Assembly: GCF_001428505.1 (NCBI RefSeq)
Contig: NZ_LMHU01000006.1
Location: 186,712 to 250,711, forward strand
DNA: 64,000 bases
Direction of reading: 5' to 3'
From: Terrabacter sp. Root181
GTDB taxonomy: Bacteria; Actinomycetota; Actinomycetes; Actinomycetales; Dermatophilaceae
The notes under the pieces are model-generated. The model saw only the letters and a program-made list of their open reading frames with translations, did not search any database and was not told the origin of the DNA. Made by a program: the position numbers and the translations under genes. This document shows, in pieces, positions 46,008 to 55,202 of this stretch (the first letter of the stretch is position 1; each line of letters opens with the position of its first letter).

Positions 46008-46883
46008 ATGACTTCGAACGCCACGAATCCCCCAGCCAGCGCGACGGACTCCCGACGGGCGCGCGTCGGGATCCAGATCCCGCCACAGCACGCCACCTGG
46101 GCCCAGATCCGCCGGACCGCGGCGACGCTCGAGGAGATGGGCGTCGACGTCCTGCTCAACTGGGACCACTTCTTCCCGTTGAGCGGTGACAGCCGCGGCC
46201 TGCACTTCGAGTGCTGGACGATGCTCGGCGCCTGGGCGGAGTCGACGGAGTCCGTCGAGATCGGCGCCCTCGTCACGTGCAACAGCTACCGCAACCCGAG
46301 CCTGCTCGCCGACATGGCACGCACCGTCGACCACATGAGCGAGGGCCGTCTGATCCTCGGGATCGGCTCGGGCTGGAAGCAGCTCGACTACGACGAGTAC
46401 GGCTACGAGTTCGGCACGGCCGGCGGACGCCTCGACGACCTGGCGCGCGACCTGCCGATCATCCGCGACCGGTGGACCCGGCTCAACCCCGCTCCGACCC
46501 GTGACATCCCGATCCTCATCGGCGGCGGCGGCGAGAAGAAGACCCTGCGCATCGTCGCCGAGCACGCGAACATCTGGCACGGCTTCGGCGGCCCCGAGGA
46601 GATCGCGCACAAGCACCGGGTTCTCGACGAATGGTGTGCGCGCCGCGACCGCGACCCGCTCGAGATCGAGCGGTCCGCCGGCGTCGCCTTCGTGCCGGGC
46701 CGCAACCCGGACCAGTCGGGCGACTACGCCAACAACGCCCAACAGCTCCACGACATCGGGACGCGCCTGTTCACGGCGAGCGTCGCCGCAGCGGACCCGG
46801 ACCTCGCCCGTGTCCGGGACCTGCTCCAGTGGCGCGACGAGGTCAACGCGGCCCGCGTGCGCCGGGCGAGCGACACGCCGTGA
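46008..46883 (+). CDS. F420-dependent LLM-class oxidoreductase
   Basis: 291 residues, a second luciferase-like monooxygenase-fold protein in the window. It has GIQIPPQHATWAQIRRTAAT, LLNWDHFFPLSGDSRG and TVDHMSEGRLILGIGSGWK, the F420-type group (TIGR03854-like). The substrate is unknown. The ATG at 46008 follows AAAGG; it is 60 bp from glgC but the two need not be co-transcribed. The gene after it starts 2 nt beyond the stop. Confidence 0.84.
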   Translation: MTSNATNPPASATDSRRARVGIQIPPQHATWAQIRRTAATLEEMGVDVLLNWDHFFPLSGDSRGLHFECWTMLGAWAESTESVEIGALVTCNSYRNPSLLADMARTVDHMSEGRLILGIGSGWKQLDYDEYGYEFGTAGGRLDDLARDLPIIRDRWTRLNPAPTRDIPILIGGGGEKKTLRIVAEHANIWHGFGGPEEIAHKHRVLDEWCARRDRDPLEIERSAGVAFVPGRNPDQSGDYANNAQQLHDIGTRLFTASVAAADPDLARVRDLLQWRDEVNAARVRRASDTP

Positions 46884-46884
46884 C

Positions 46885-47616
46885 GTGCTGACCGCGACCT
46901 TCTGGGGACTCGTCGGCGGCGCGGCACTGCTGATCGGCGCCCTCCTCGGCCTCTACGCCCGCGCCTCGTACCGCGTCATCGGTCTCGTCATGGCCTTCGG
47001 TGCGGGCGTGCTCATCAGCGCGGTCGCCTTCGAGCTCACCGAGGAGGCTTTCCGGTCCGCGGGGGCCGCGCCTGTCGTCATCGGCCTCGTCAGTGGGTCG
47101 CTCGTCTTCTTCGTCGGCGACTGGCTCATCGACCGTCGCGGGGGCCACCGCCGCAAGAGCCCGACCGGCGAACCGCAGCAGGGCGCCGGCGCGATGGCCA
47201 TGGTCCTCGGGGCCCTGCTGGACGGCATACCCGAGTCGGCGGCCATCGGTGTCAGCGTGCTGGGCGGCGGGGAGGTCGGCATCGCGATGGTCGCGGCCGT
47301 GTTCCTGTCCAACGTGCCCGAGTCGATGTCGGCCAGCGCCGGCCTCAAGCGGGCAGGCCGCTCGACGGGCCAGATCCTGCGCCTGTGGCTCGTCGTCATG
47401 CTGGCCTCAGGACTGGCCGCGGGCCTCGGCTACGTCCTGCTCGAGGGTGCGTCGCCGTCGGTCGTGGCCGGGATCCAGACCTTCGCCGCAGGCGCCATCA
47501 TCACGATGCTGGCCGACACGATGATGCCCGAGGCCACCGAGCACGCCGGGCGGCTCGTCGGGCTCGTGACGATGCTCGGCTTCGCCCTCGCGTTCCTGCT
47601 GAGCGCGCTGGGCTGA
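46885..47616 (+). CDS. ZIP-family metal transporter
   Basis: 243 residues with about eight membrane segments and no N-terminal soluble domain. The ZIP pattern is present: GALLDGIPESAAIGVSVLGG (metal-binding His-position replaced by Asp-Gly-Ile-Pro-Glu) and FLSNVPESMSASAGL. The Asn/Glu pairs in these helices are the likely ion ligands. It may carry zinc or another divalent ion; direction is not visible. The GTG at 46885 follows the preceding stop by one base. Confidence 0.8.
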   Translation: MLTATFWGLVGGAALLIGALLGLYARASYRVIGLVMAFGAGVLISAVAFELTEEAFRSAGAAPVVIGLVSGSLVFFVGDWLIDRRGGHRRKSPTGEPQQGAGAMAMVLGALLDGIPESAAIGVSVLGGGEVGIAMVAAVFLSNVPESMSASAGLKRAGRSTGQILRLWLVVMLASGLAAGLGYVLLEGASPSVVAGIQTFAAGAIITMLADTMMPEATEHAGRLVGLVTMLGFALAFLLSALG

Positions 47617-47621
47617 CGCGT

Positions 47622-47680
47622 CCGGGAGGCCAGCGGGCGGCATACGCCCTCCCGGCGCCGACGTGACGGGCCGTATGCCG
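47622..47680. terminator. terminator region with two facing CGGCATAC copies
   Basis: An 8-bp stem, CCGGGAGG (47622-47629) with CCTCCCGG (47648-47655), encloses one CGGCATAC copy (47638-47645), and a second copy in opposite direction lies at 47673-47680; the two copies can also pair. It sits between the ZIP transporter stop and serB. Confidence 0.6.
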
Positions 47681-47724
47681 GAAGGTGGCGCGGGCGCGGA
47701 CGCGCGCTCACTACCCTGACCCGG

Positions 47725-48972
47725 GTGACCGAAGCGAACAGCACGGACGGAACGGACATCCAGACCCTGAGCGTGACCGTGACGGGCGACGACCGCCCCG
47801 GTGTCACGGGAACGCTGCTCGGAGCGCTGTCGGGCGTCGACGCGGAGGTCCTCGACATCCAGCAGGTCGTCGTCCACGGGCACCTCACCCTGACCGTCCT
47901 GCTGCGTCCCGGCGCGCACGTCGACCAGCTGCGTGACGCCGCGGCGATCGCCGCCCACCGTCTCGGTCTCGCGCTGACCGTGGTCGAGGGCACCGGCGTC
48001 AACGCGCGCTCGCGCCAGGGGCGCGCGGCCGTCGTCGTCCTCGGCGCACCCCTCAGCGCCGACGCCGTCTCGCTCGTCACGACGTGCATCGCCGACCACG
48101 GCGCCAACATCGACCGCATCCGGCGGCTCTCGCGCTATCCCGTGACGACGGTCGAGTTCGACATCTCGGGTGCCGACCTGGCGTCCTTGCGCACCGAGCT
48201 CGCGCTCGTCGCGACGTCCGAGGGCATCGACATCGCCGTCGCGCCGGGCGGGCTCGCGCGGCGGGGCCGACGGCTGGTCGTCCTCGACGTCGACTCGACG
48301 CTCATCCAGCAGGAGGTCATCGAGCTGCTCGCCGCGCACTCCGGCCGCGAGGCCGAGGTCGCCGAGGTGACCGCGCGCGCGATGGCGGGCGAGCTCGACT
48401 TCGAGGAGTCGCTGCGCGCCCGCGTGGCGACCCTGGCGGGCCTGCCGGAGTCGGTCCTCGACGAGGTGCGCGAGTCGGTGCAGCTGACCCCGGGCGCCCG
48501 GACGCTCGTGCGGACGCTCAAGCGGCTCGGCTTCACGGTCGGGCTCGTCAGCGGCGGCTTCATCGAGATCGTCGGCGAGCTCGCGGACGACCTCGGGATC
48601 GACCACGCGCGGGCCAACCGCCTCGAGATCGAGGACGGCCACCTCACGGGGCGCGTCGTCGGTGAGGTCGTCGACCGGGCCGGCAAGGCCCGGGCACTGC
48701 GCGAGTTCGCGGAGCAGGAGGGCCTGCCCCTCAGCCGCACCGTCGCGATCGGCGACGGCGCCAACGACCTCGACATGCTCGACGTCGCGGGGCTCGGGGT
48801 CGCCTTCAACGCCAAGCCGATCGTGCAGGAGCAGGCCCAGACCGCGGTGAACGTGCCCTACCTCGACTCCGTGCTCTACCTGCTCGGTATCTCCCGCGAG
48901 GAGATCGAGGAGGCCGATCTCGACGACGGCACGCCGACCCAGGCTCCGCCGGTCCCGCACGCCGGTCACTAG
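47725..48972 (+). CDS. serB: phosphoserine phosphatase SerB with N-terminal ACT domains
   Basis: 415 residues. It makes serine from phosphoserine. Two ACT domains (~12-90 and ~100-170) precede the HAD phosphatase core: LVVLDVDSTLIQQEV (nucleophile Asp), GFTVGLVSGGFIEI (motif II Ser) and TVAIGDGANDLDML (metal Asp). The ACT part likely senses serine, as in mycobacterial SerB2. The tail is a short low-complexity segment. GTG start with TACCCT at 47712-47717, 7 nt upstream. Confidence 0.95.
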   Translation: MTEANSTDGTDIQTLSVTVTGDDRPGVTGTLLGALSGVDAEVLDIQQVVVHGHLTLTVLLRPGAHVDQLRDAAAIAAHRLGLALTVVEGTGVNARSRQGRAAVVVLGAPLSADAVSLVTTCIADHGANIDRIRRLSRYPVTTVEFDISGADLASLRTELALVATSEGIDIAVAPGGLARRGRRLVVLDVDSTLIQQEVIELLAAHSGREAEVAEVTARAMAGELDFEESLRARVATLAGLPESVLDEVRESVQLTPGARTLVRTLKRLGFTVGLVSGGFIEIVGELADDLGIDHARANRLEIEDGHLTGRVVGEVVDRAGKARALREFAEQEGLPLSRTVAIGDGANDLDMLDVAGLGVAFNAKPIVQEQAQTAVNVPYLDSVLYLLGISREEIEEADLDDGTPTQAPPVPHAGH

Positions 48973-48981
48973 GCTGGCGCG

Positions 48982-49902
48982 ATGCAGTCCGTGGCCCCCT
49001 CGTCCGTAGCCCCGAACCCGAACGGCGTCCGCCGCACGCTGCTCATCATCGGCGGTGCCGAGGACCGGATCGGGCGGTCGGTGGTGCTCAAGCGCTTCGT
49101 GAAGCTGGCCGGCGGTCGGCGGTCGCACATCGTCGTCATCCCCACGGCGTCCTCGTACGCCGAAGAGGTGTCCGAGGCGTACCGCGACGTCTTCACCCGG
49201 CTGCGCGGTGGTGAGTACTCCGTCGTGCACCCGCAGACGCGTCGCGACTCGAGCGACCCGGCGATGGTCGAGGCGCTCGACGCCGCGACCGGGGTCTTCA
49301 TCACCGGTGGCAGCCAGGTCAAGCTGGCCCAGAACATCGTCGGCACGCCCGTCGGCGACGCCGTGGTGCGCGCCTACGAGCGGGGCGCCGTCGTGGCCGG
49401 CACGTCGGCCGGCGCCTCGATCATGAGCCGCTTCATGATCTCGCTCGGCGAGGAGGGCCTGACGCCGAAGCAGCGCGCCAGCCAGATCTCGGCCGGCCTC
49501 GGCCTCATCGAGGACGTCATCATCGACCAGCACTTCGACCAGCGAGGCCGCTACGGCCGCCTCATGTCGATGGTCGCCGCCTCCCCCAACCTGCTCGGCA
49601 TGGGCATCGACGAGAACACGGCGGCCGAGATCCGCGGCGGCAGGGTCATGTCGGTCATCGGGGCCGGCTCGATCTTCGTCGTCAACGCCCGCAACGCCAT
49701 CACCGACGCCCCCGACGCGCGGCGCGGTGCGCCGCTGCTCGTTTCGGGCGCGGTCGTGCACTCGCTGCCCACGGGCAGTACGTTCGACCTGGACCACGTC
49801 GAGCTGACCGCGTTCGTCGAGCGTCACCCCGACATCGAGGGTGCGGTCGTCCCGGCCAAGGTCCGCGCGGCGCGCTCGTCGACGAGCAGCGCCGCCCACT
49901 GA
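48982..49902 (+). CDS. cphB: cyanophycinase CphB
   Basis: 306 residues, the size of intracellular cyanophycinase. It cuts cyanophycin into beta-Asp-Arg dipeptides (S51 serine peptidase). The nucleophile is Ser142 in the elbow VVAGTSAGASIMS; other conserved stretches are LLIIGGAEDRIG, VVIPTASSYAEEVSE, FITGGSQVKLAQNI and DVIIDQHFDQRGRYGRL. No signal peptide, so cytosolic. TAGGCT at 48970-48975 is 6 nt before the ATG. It sits immediately upstream of cphA, the usual pair. Confidence 0.94.
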   Translation: MQSVAPSSVAPNPNGVRRTLLIIGGAEDRIGRSVVLKRFVKLAGGRRSHIVVIPTASSYAEEVSEAYRDVFTRLRGGEYSVVHPQTRRDSSDPAMVEALDAATGVFITGGSQVKLAQNIVGTPVGDAVVRAYERGAVVAGTSAGASIMSRFMISLGEEGLTPKQRASQISAGLGLIEDVIIDQHFDQRGRYGRLMSMVAASPNLLGMGIDENTAAEIRGGRVMSVIGAGSIFVVNARNAITDAPDARRGAPLLVSGAVVHSLPTGSTFDLDHVELTAFVERHPDIEGAVVPAKVRAARSSTSSAAH

Positions 49903-49997
49903 GTCCCGTTCGCCCAGCCGCACCGCACCGCACCGCACCAACGGTCGACCGGGTATGCCGCACGGCACGTCCCGCACGACCCCGTAGGAGGAGATCC

Positions 49998-52889
49998 ATG
50001 GCCGTCGAGGTACCCACCCCCACAGGCCCGGCCCGACCGGACCTGAAGATCCTCGAGACCCGGATCTACCGCGGACCCAACGTCTGGTCCTACCAGCAGG
50101 CCGTCCACCTCGTCGTCGACCTCGGCAGCCTCGAGGAGTACCCCACCGTCTCGCTGCCGGGCTTCACGGACCAGCTCGTCGAGCTCGTGCCCGGGCTCGA
50201 GCGCCACACGTGCTCGCTCGGGCGCCGCGGCGGCTTCATCGAGCGGCTGCGCGAGGGCACCTGGCTCGGTCACGTCGCCGAGCACGTGGCGCTGCAGCTG
50301 CAGACCCTGGCCGGCCACGACTCGCGCCGTGGCAAGACGCGTGCAGTCAAGGGCAAGCCGGGTCAGTACAACGTCGTCTACAGCTACACCGACGAGACCG
50401 TCGCCGTCGCCGCCGGCAAGCTCGCGGTGCGCCTCATCAACCACCTCGTCGAGCCCCAGGACGGCTTCGACTTCGAGACAGAGTTCAACGCCTTCCTCCG
50501 CCAGGCCGAGCGCGTCGCCTTCGGCCCCTCGACGGCCGCCATCCTCGAGGAGGCGGCCTCCCGCGACATCCCCTACATCCGCCTCAACTCCGCCTCGCTC
50601 GTCCAGCTCGGCCAGGGTGTCCACGCCCAGCGCATCCGCGCCACGATGACGTCGAAGACGGGCGCGCTCGCGGTCGACATCGCGAGCGACAAGGACCTCA
50701 CGACGAAGCTCCTCGGCTCGGCAGGTCTGCCCGTGCCCAAGCAGGAGGCCGTGCGCACCCTGCGGGGTGCCCTCGAGGCGGCTCGCCGCATCGGGTTCCC
50801 CGTCGTCGTCAAGCCGCTCGACGGCAACCACGGCCGCGGCGTGTGCCTCAACCTCATGAGCGACGCGGACGTCGAGAAGGCCTACGACATCGCCAAGTCC
50901 GAGTCGCGGCGCGGCACGATCATCGTCGAGTCCTTCGTGACCGGTCGCGACTACCGCTGCCTCATAGTCGGCGGCCGCATGCAGGCCATCGCCGAGCGCG
51001 TCCCCGCTCACGTCATCGGCGACGGCACCCACACGGTCGCCGAGCTCGTCGACATCACCAACGCCGACCCCCGCCGCGGTGTCGGTCACGAGAAGGTGCT
51101 GACGAAGATCAAGGTCGACGCCAACGCGCTCGAGATCCTCGCCGGCCAGGGGCACACGACCGAGTCCGTGCCGCCCGAGGGCGAGATGGTCAAGCTCGCC
51201 CTGACGGGCAACATGTCGACCGGTGGCATCTCGATCGACCGCACCTTCGACGCACACCCGGACAACGTCGAGATCGCCGAGGAGGCCGCCCGCATGGTCG
51301 GGCTCGACGTCGCCGGCATCGACTTCATCTGCCCCGACATCACCTACCCCGTCCGCGAGACGGGTGGCGCGATCTGCGAGGTGAACGCGGCGCCCGGCTT
51401 CCGGATGCACACGCACCCGACCGTCGGCGAGCCGCAGTTCATCGCCAAGCCGGTCGTCGACCTGCTCTTCCCCCCGGGTGCGCAGTCGCGCGTGCCGATC
51501 GTCGCCGTCACCGGCACCAACGGCAAGACCACGACCTCGCGCATGATCGCCCACATCTTCAAGGGCCTCGGACGCAAGGTCGGCATGACCTCGACCGACG
51601 GCGTCGTCATCGACGAGCGGCTCGTCATCAAGGCCGACGCCTCCGGCCCGCGCTCGGCCCGGATGGTCCTGCAGAACCCCCGCGTCGACTTCGCCGTCAT
51701 GGAGGTCGCCCGGGGCGGCATCCTGCGCGAGGGCCTCGGCTACGACCGCAACGACATCGCCGTCGTCACCAATGTGGCTCCAGATCACTTGGGGCTCAAG
51801 GGAATCGACACCCTGCGTCAGCTGGCCGACGTCAAGGCGGTCATCGTCGAGGCCGTGCCGCGCGACGGCTTCGCGGTGCTCAACGCCGACGACCCGAACG
51901 TGCGCAACATGCGCCGCCGCTGCTCGGGTGGCATCGTCTGGTTCTCGATGGCCGAGCCGGGCAGCGAGACCCGCGAGTTCGTCGACGACTACTGCCGCCG
52001 TGGCGGACGTGCCGTGGTGCTCGAGCCGAGCGAACGCGGCGAGATGATCGTCATCAAGCACGGCCGGCGCAGCATGCAGCTCGCCTGGACCCACCTGCTC
52101 CCGTCGACGTTCGGCGGCGCGGCGCGCTTCAACGTCGCCAACTCGCTCGCGGCGGCGGGCGCGGCGTTCGCCGCAGGGGCCCCGCTCCACGACATCCGTC
52201 AGGGCCTGCGCACCTTCGCGACGACCTACTACCTCTCCCCCGGACGCCTGAACCTCGTGCAGGTCAACAACGCCGACGTGTTCGTCGACTACTGCCACAA
52301 CGCGGCCGGCATGAAGGAGCTCGGCGCCTTCGTCGACCGCTACGCCGACCAGAAGCAGCGCCAGGCCGATCTCGGCAAGACCTCGCGCATCGGCATGATC
52401 GGTGCGGCGGGCGACCGGCGCGACGACGACATGCGCGAGCTCGGGGCGGTGGCCGCGCAGCACTTCGACGTCATCGTCATCCGTGAGGACGAGCGCCTGC
52501 GCGGCCGCAAGCCCGGCGAGACCGCTGAGCTCGTGGCCGAGGGCGCCCGCGCCGCCATGCGCGAAGGCGCCCGCTGCCGGCAGGTGGAGATCGTGCTCGA
52601 CGAGCTCGACGCCGCGCGGCACGTGCTCGCGCGCACCAACCCGGGCGACCTCGTCGTCATGTGCGTCGACCAGCACGCGCTGGTGGTCGCCGAGCTCGAG
52701 GAGCGCACCAAGCACGCCCAGGCCGGCGCCCGCATCGGCACGGCCGCGGCCGCCACGAGCGACCCCGACCTCGACCCGAGCACCCTCACCGAGACCGCCG
52801 AGGCGGAGGGCGACGAGGCGGAGGGCGAGGCCCTCGGCGCCGTCCCGTCCGAGTCGCCGCCGGACCAGGCGGACGACACCGCCATCTGA
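49998..52889 (+). CDS. cphA: cyanophycin synthetase CphA
   Basis: 963 residues, somewhat longer than the ~870-residue norm because of an acidic C-terminal tail (~910-963). It polymerises Asp and Arg with ATP without a ribosome. The N domain (~14-160, ILETRIYRGPNVWSYQQAVH), the ATP-grasp domain (~200-490, PVVVKPLDGNHGRGVCL) and the Mur-ligase domain (~495-900) are all present. The Mur P-loop is GTNGKTTT at 506-513, with NVAPDHLGLKGIDTLRQLAD and VDYCHNAAGM following. The ATG has AGGAGGAG upstream. A CGGCATAC copy sits at 49953-49960 in the upstream gap. Confidence 0.95.
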   Translation: MAVEVPTPTGPARPDLKILETRIYRGPNVWSYQQAVHLVVDLGSLEEYPTVSLPGFTDQLVELVPGLERHTCSLGRRGGFIERLREGTWLGHVAEHVALQLQTLAGHDSRRGKTRAVKGKPGQYNVVYSYTDETVAVAAGKLAVRLINHLVEPQDGFDFETEFNAFLRQAERVAFGPSTAAILEEAASRDIPYIRLNSASLVQLGQGVHAQRIRATMTSKTGALAVDIASDKDLTTKLLGSAGLPVPKQEAVRTLRGALEAARRIGFPVVVKPLDGNHGRGVCLNLMSDADVEKAYDIAKSESRRGTIIVESFVTGRDYRCLIVGGRMQAIAERVPAHVIGDGTHTVAELVDITNADPRRGVGHEKVLTKIKVDANALEILAGQGHTTESVPPEGEMVKLALTGNMSTGGISIDRTFDAHPDNVEIAEEAARMVGLDVAGIDFICPDITYPVRETGGAICEVNAAPGFRMHTHPTVGEPQFIAKPVVDLLFPPGAQSRVPIVAVTGTNGKTTTSRMIAHIFKGLGRKVGMTSTDGVVIDERLVIKADASGPRSARMVLQNPRVDFAVMEVARGGILREGLGYDRNDIAVVTNVAPDHLGLKGIDTLRQLADVKAVIVEAVPRDGFAVLNADDPNVRNMRRRCSGGIVWFSMAEPGSETREFVDDYCRRGGRAVVLEPSERGEMIVIKHGRRSMQLAWTHLLPSTFGGAARFNVANSLAAAGAAFAAGAPLHDIRQGLRTFATTYYLSPGRLNLVQVNNADVFVDYCHNAAGMKELGAFVDRYADQKQRQADLGKTSRIGMIGAAGDRRDDDMRELGAVAAQHFDVIVIREDERLRGRKPGETAELVAEGARAAMREGARCRQVEIVLDELDAARHVLARTNPGDLVVMCVDQHALVVAELEERTKHAQAGARIGTAAAATSDPDLDPSTLTETAEAEGDEAEGEALGAVPSESPPDQADDTAI

Positions 52890-52901
52890 GCAGGCTGCGG
52901 A

Positions 52902-55163
52902 TCAGTCTGCGGCTGTTGCTTTCGCGGGGGCCAGCTCGTCGGCGTAGGCCCGCAGGGCGCGGCGGTAGGCCTGTGTGTCGACGTCGGTCGTCGCTTCGAG
53001 CGTCGCCCGGATGAGGTCGGCGACGGCTTGGCGCTCCTGGCCGAGGTCGGCCTGCACGAGCGCCCTGAGCATGAGCGCCGCGGTGTTGTGCGGCCGTGCC
53101 TCGAGGACGTCGGCGACGAGTCCCTGCGCCTCGGCGGCCCGTCCGACGACGCGCAGGCTCGAGGCGAGCTGCAGCTGGGCCCGGTGCCGGTGCGGCTCGC
53201 GCAGGCCGCCCGCGAGGGCGTCCTCGTAGAGACCGATGGCGCCCTGCTCGTCGCCCATCGCGTCCTTGACGCCGGCCAGCTCGAAGACGAGACGTGGGTC
53301 GCCCGGGTGGCCGTCGACGAGCTCCTGCGCGGCAGCGAGCCTGGTCTGATGGTCGTCGCTCTCCCAGAGGGCCGCGATCTCGGCCTCGAGCTCGTGCTCA
53401 CCGCGCGCGGCCACGACCTTGCGGCGGATCGAACGGGCATCGTCGACCTTGCCGCCGTGGGCGCGGATCCAGCCGTCGACCTCGGTGCGCTCGGCGTGGC
53501 ACATGAGCGCGATGACGTCGCCGTCGAGCGCGTGCGGCACGAGAGCCTCGAAGGACTCGAGCTCGGTGTCGTAGCCGGGCACGTCGAGGACGCCGACCTT
53601 GGCCAGGCCGTCGCGGAAGAGACCGAGCAGGTCCTCGACCTCGCGTCCGCGCAGGTAGTGGCGGGCGACCTTGAGGACGACCTCCTCGGCCCCGCGCCCG
53701 GCGATCTCGCCCATCGCGACGATCGCCTCGTCGGCGCGGTCGCCGGCGCAGCCCAGTCCGAGGCGGACGGCGCCACCCGGTGCGGCGAGCCCGCGTGCGA
53801 CGTCGAGCAAGGCCTCGAGACCGGCCTCGTTGTGGGCCATGTCCATGATGACGGTCGCCTTGCCCCCGCTCGGGAGCGGCAGCGAGTAGGTGTTGAGCCG
53901 GCCCCAGTTGTGCTCGGGGTCGGGGGCGAAGGTCCGAAGTCCGTCGACCACGGCCGAGCGCGGGACGCCGAGTCCCAGGGCGGCGGCGGCACCGGCCAGC
54001 GCGTTGGCGATGTTGTTTCGCGACAGGCCGCTCAGGGTCATGGGGACGTCGACGATCTTGACGAGCCGGTCGGGGTCCCCGTTCGGCGACAGGACGACGA
54101 TCTCGCCGTCGAGCACGGTGATGCCGCGGCCGCCGGAGTTGATCGACTCCCAGAGCGCGGGCGACGCGGGGTCGAGGCTGAATGCCCACGGCTTGGCCTT
54201 GATGCCGAACCGCATGGCCCAGACACGGGGGTCGTCGCCGTTGAGCACGACCCACCCCTGCGGCTTCGTCACGGTCGTGACGATCGCCTTGACCTCGGCC
54301 AGCTGGTCGAGCGTGTCGATGCCCTGCAGGCCGAGGTGGTCGGCGCTGACGTTGGTGACGACGCTGACGTCGTTGGTCGTGACGCCCATGCCCTTGAGGA
54401 GCATGCCGCCGCGGGCGGTCTCGAGGATGCCGATGTCTAGACCGGGCGTCTCGAGCACGCCCCGCGCCCCGGCCGGCCCTGAGAAGTCGCCCTCCTCCTT
54501 CGTCTCCCCCATGACGACGACCCCGTCGGTCGAGCTCCACGCCGTCGTCAGGCCTGCGCTCATGCACATGTGCGCCATGAGCCGGGTCGTCGTCGTCTTG
54601 CCGTTGGTGCCCGTGACGGACGCGACGGGGACGGTCGGCGTGAGGACGCTGGGTCCGGGACCGTCGGGCGCGGCCAGGATGACGGCCGCGGCCTCCTCGA
54701 TGACCTCGTCGGCACGCCTGGAGGGGTCGAGCAGGCCGGCCATGACGGCGCCGAACTGCTCCCCCGCGACGCGGCCCCGCGTGCGGTGCACCCACGGGAA
54801 GGCGAGCACGACGTCCTCGACGGTCTGTCCCGCCCGAACGCGTACGCCCAGACGGCCCGCACCGATCTCGGTGCCCACGCGACGCGTCACGGTGCGGATG
54901 ACCCGCATGACGAAGCGCTGGCGCAGGGCCGTGCCGCGCTTGCCGGGGCGCGCGGAACGCATCCCGAGCCGACGGGCCAGGGCCTCGGCGTCGGTGCGCT
55001 TGAGGTCGAGGTAGCCGGGCACATGCAGGATGACCTTGATCGCGGGCCGGGCGAAGTAGAGGTTGGGCCCGTCGAGCACCCGCACCTCGTCGACACGGAC
55101 CTGCGGCACCGCCTCGGGTTCGGTCGTCGTCAAGGGGCTGGACTCGGTCCCGGCGTGAGGCAT
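52902..55163 (-). CDS. cyanophycin-synthetase-like Mur ligase with C-terminal TPR module, no ATP-grasp
   Basis: 753 residues. An N-terminal part (~20-130) aligns with the start of CphA (VRVLDGPNLYFARPAIKVIL against the CphA RGPN region). The ATP-grasp domain is absent. The Mur-ligase domain (~178-595) is full: P-loop GTNGKTTT (185-192), WSSTDGVVVMGE, LETARGGMLLKGMGV, NVSADHLGLQGIDTLDQLAE, WGRLNTYSLPLPSG, IMDMAHNEAG and GCAGDRADEA, each with a CphA counterpart. The rest (~607-740) forms TPR-type repeats (PRLVFELAGVKDAMGDEQGA). Start ATG by TAGAGT 7 nt upstream. It is convergent with cphA with 12 bp between stops. The reaction is not known; a ligase of amino-acid or dipeptide units is inferred. 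Confidence 0.82.
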   Translation of the reverse strand: MPHAGTESSPLTTTEPEAVPQVRVDEVRVLDGPNLYFARPAIKVILHVPGYLDLKRTDAEALARRLGMRSARPGKRGTALRQRFVMRVIRTVTRRVGTEIGAGRLGVRVRAGQTVEDVVLAFPWVHRTRGRVAGEQFGAVMAGLLDPSRRADEVIEEAAAVILAAPDGPGPSVLTPTVPVASVTGTNGKTTTTRLMAHMCMSAGLTTAWSSTDGVVVMGETKEEGDFSGPAGARGVLETPGLDIGILETARGGMLLKGMGVTTNDVSVVTNVSADHLGLQGIDTLDQLAEVKAIVTTVTKPQGWVVLNGDDPRVWAMRFGIKAKPWAFSLDPASPALWESINSGGRGITVLDGEIVVLSPNGDPDRLVKIVDVPMTLSGLSRNNIANALAGAAAALGLGVPRSAVVDGLRTFAPDPEHNWGRLNTYSLPLPSGGKATVIMDMAHNEAGLEALLDVARGLAAPGGAVRLGLGCAGDRADEAIVAMGEIAGRGAEEVVLKVARHYLRGREVEDLLGLFRDGLAKVGVLDVPGYDTELESFEALVPHALDGDVIALMCHAERTEVDGWIRAHGGKVDDARSIRRKVVAARGEHELEAEIAALWESDDHQTRLAAAQELVDGHPGDPRLVFELAGVKDAMGDEQGAIGLYEDALAGGLREPHRHRAQLQLASSLRVVGRAAEAQGLVADVLEARPHNTAALMLRALVQADLGQERQAVADLIRATLEATTDVDTQAYRRALRAYADELAPAKATAAD

Positions 55164-55202
55164 GGGCAGGACTCTAGCGAGAGCACCGGAGGGCGTGCGC
55201 GG

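Noticed and set aside
49824-52715. Minus-strand 963-codon frame opposite cphA
   Set aside because: Same shadow effect of high GC at third positions; no family features.
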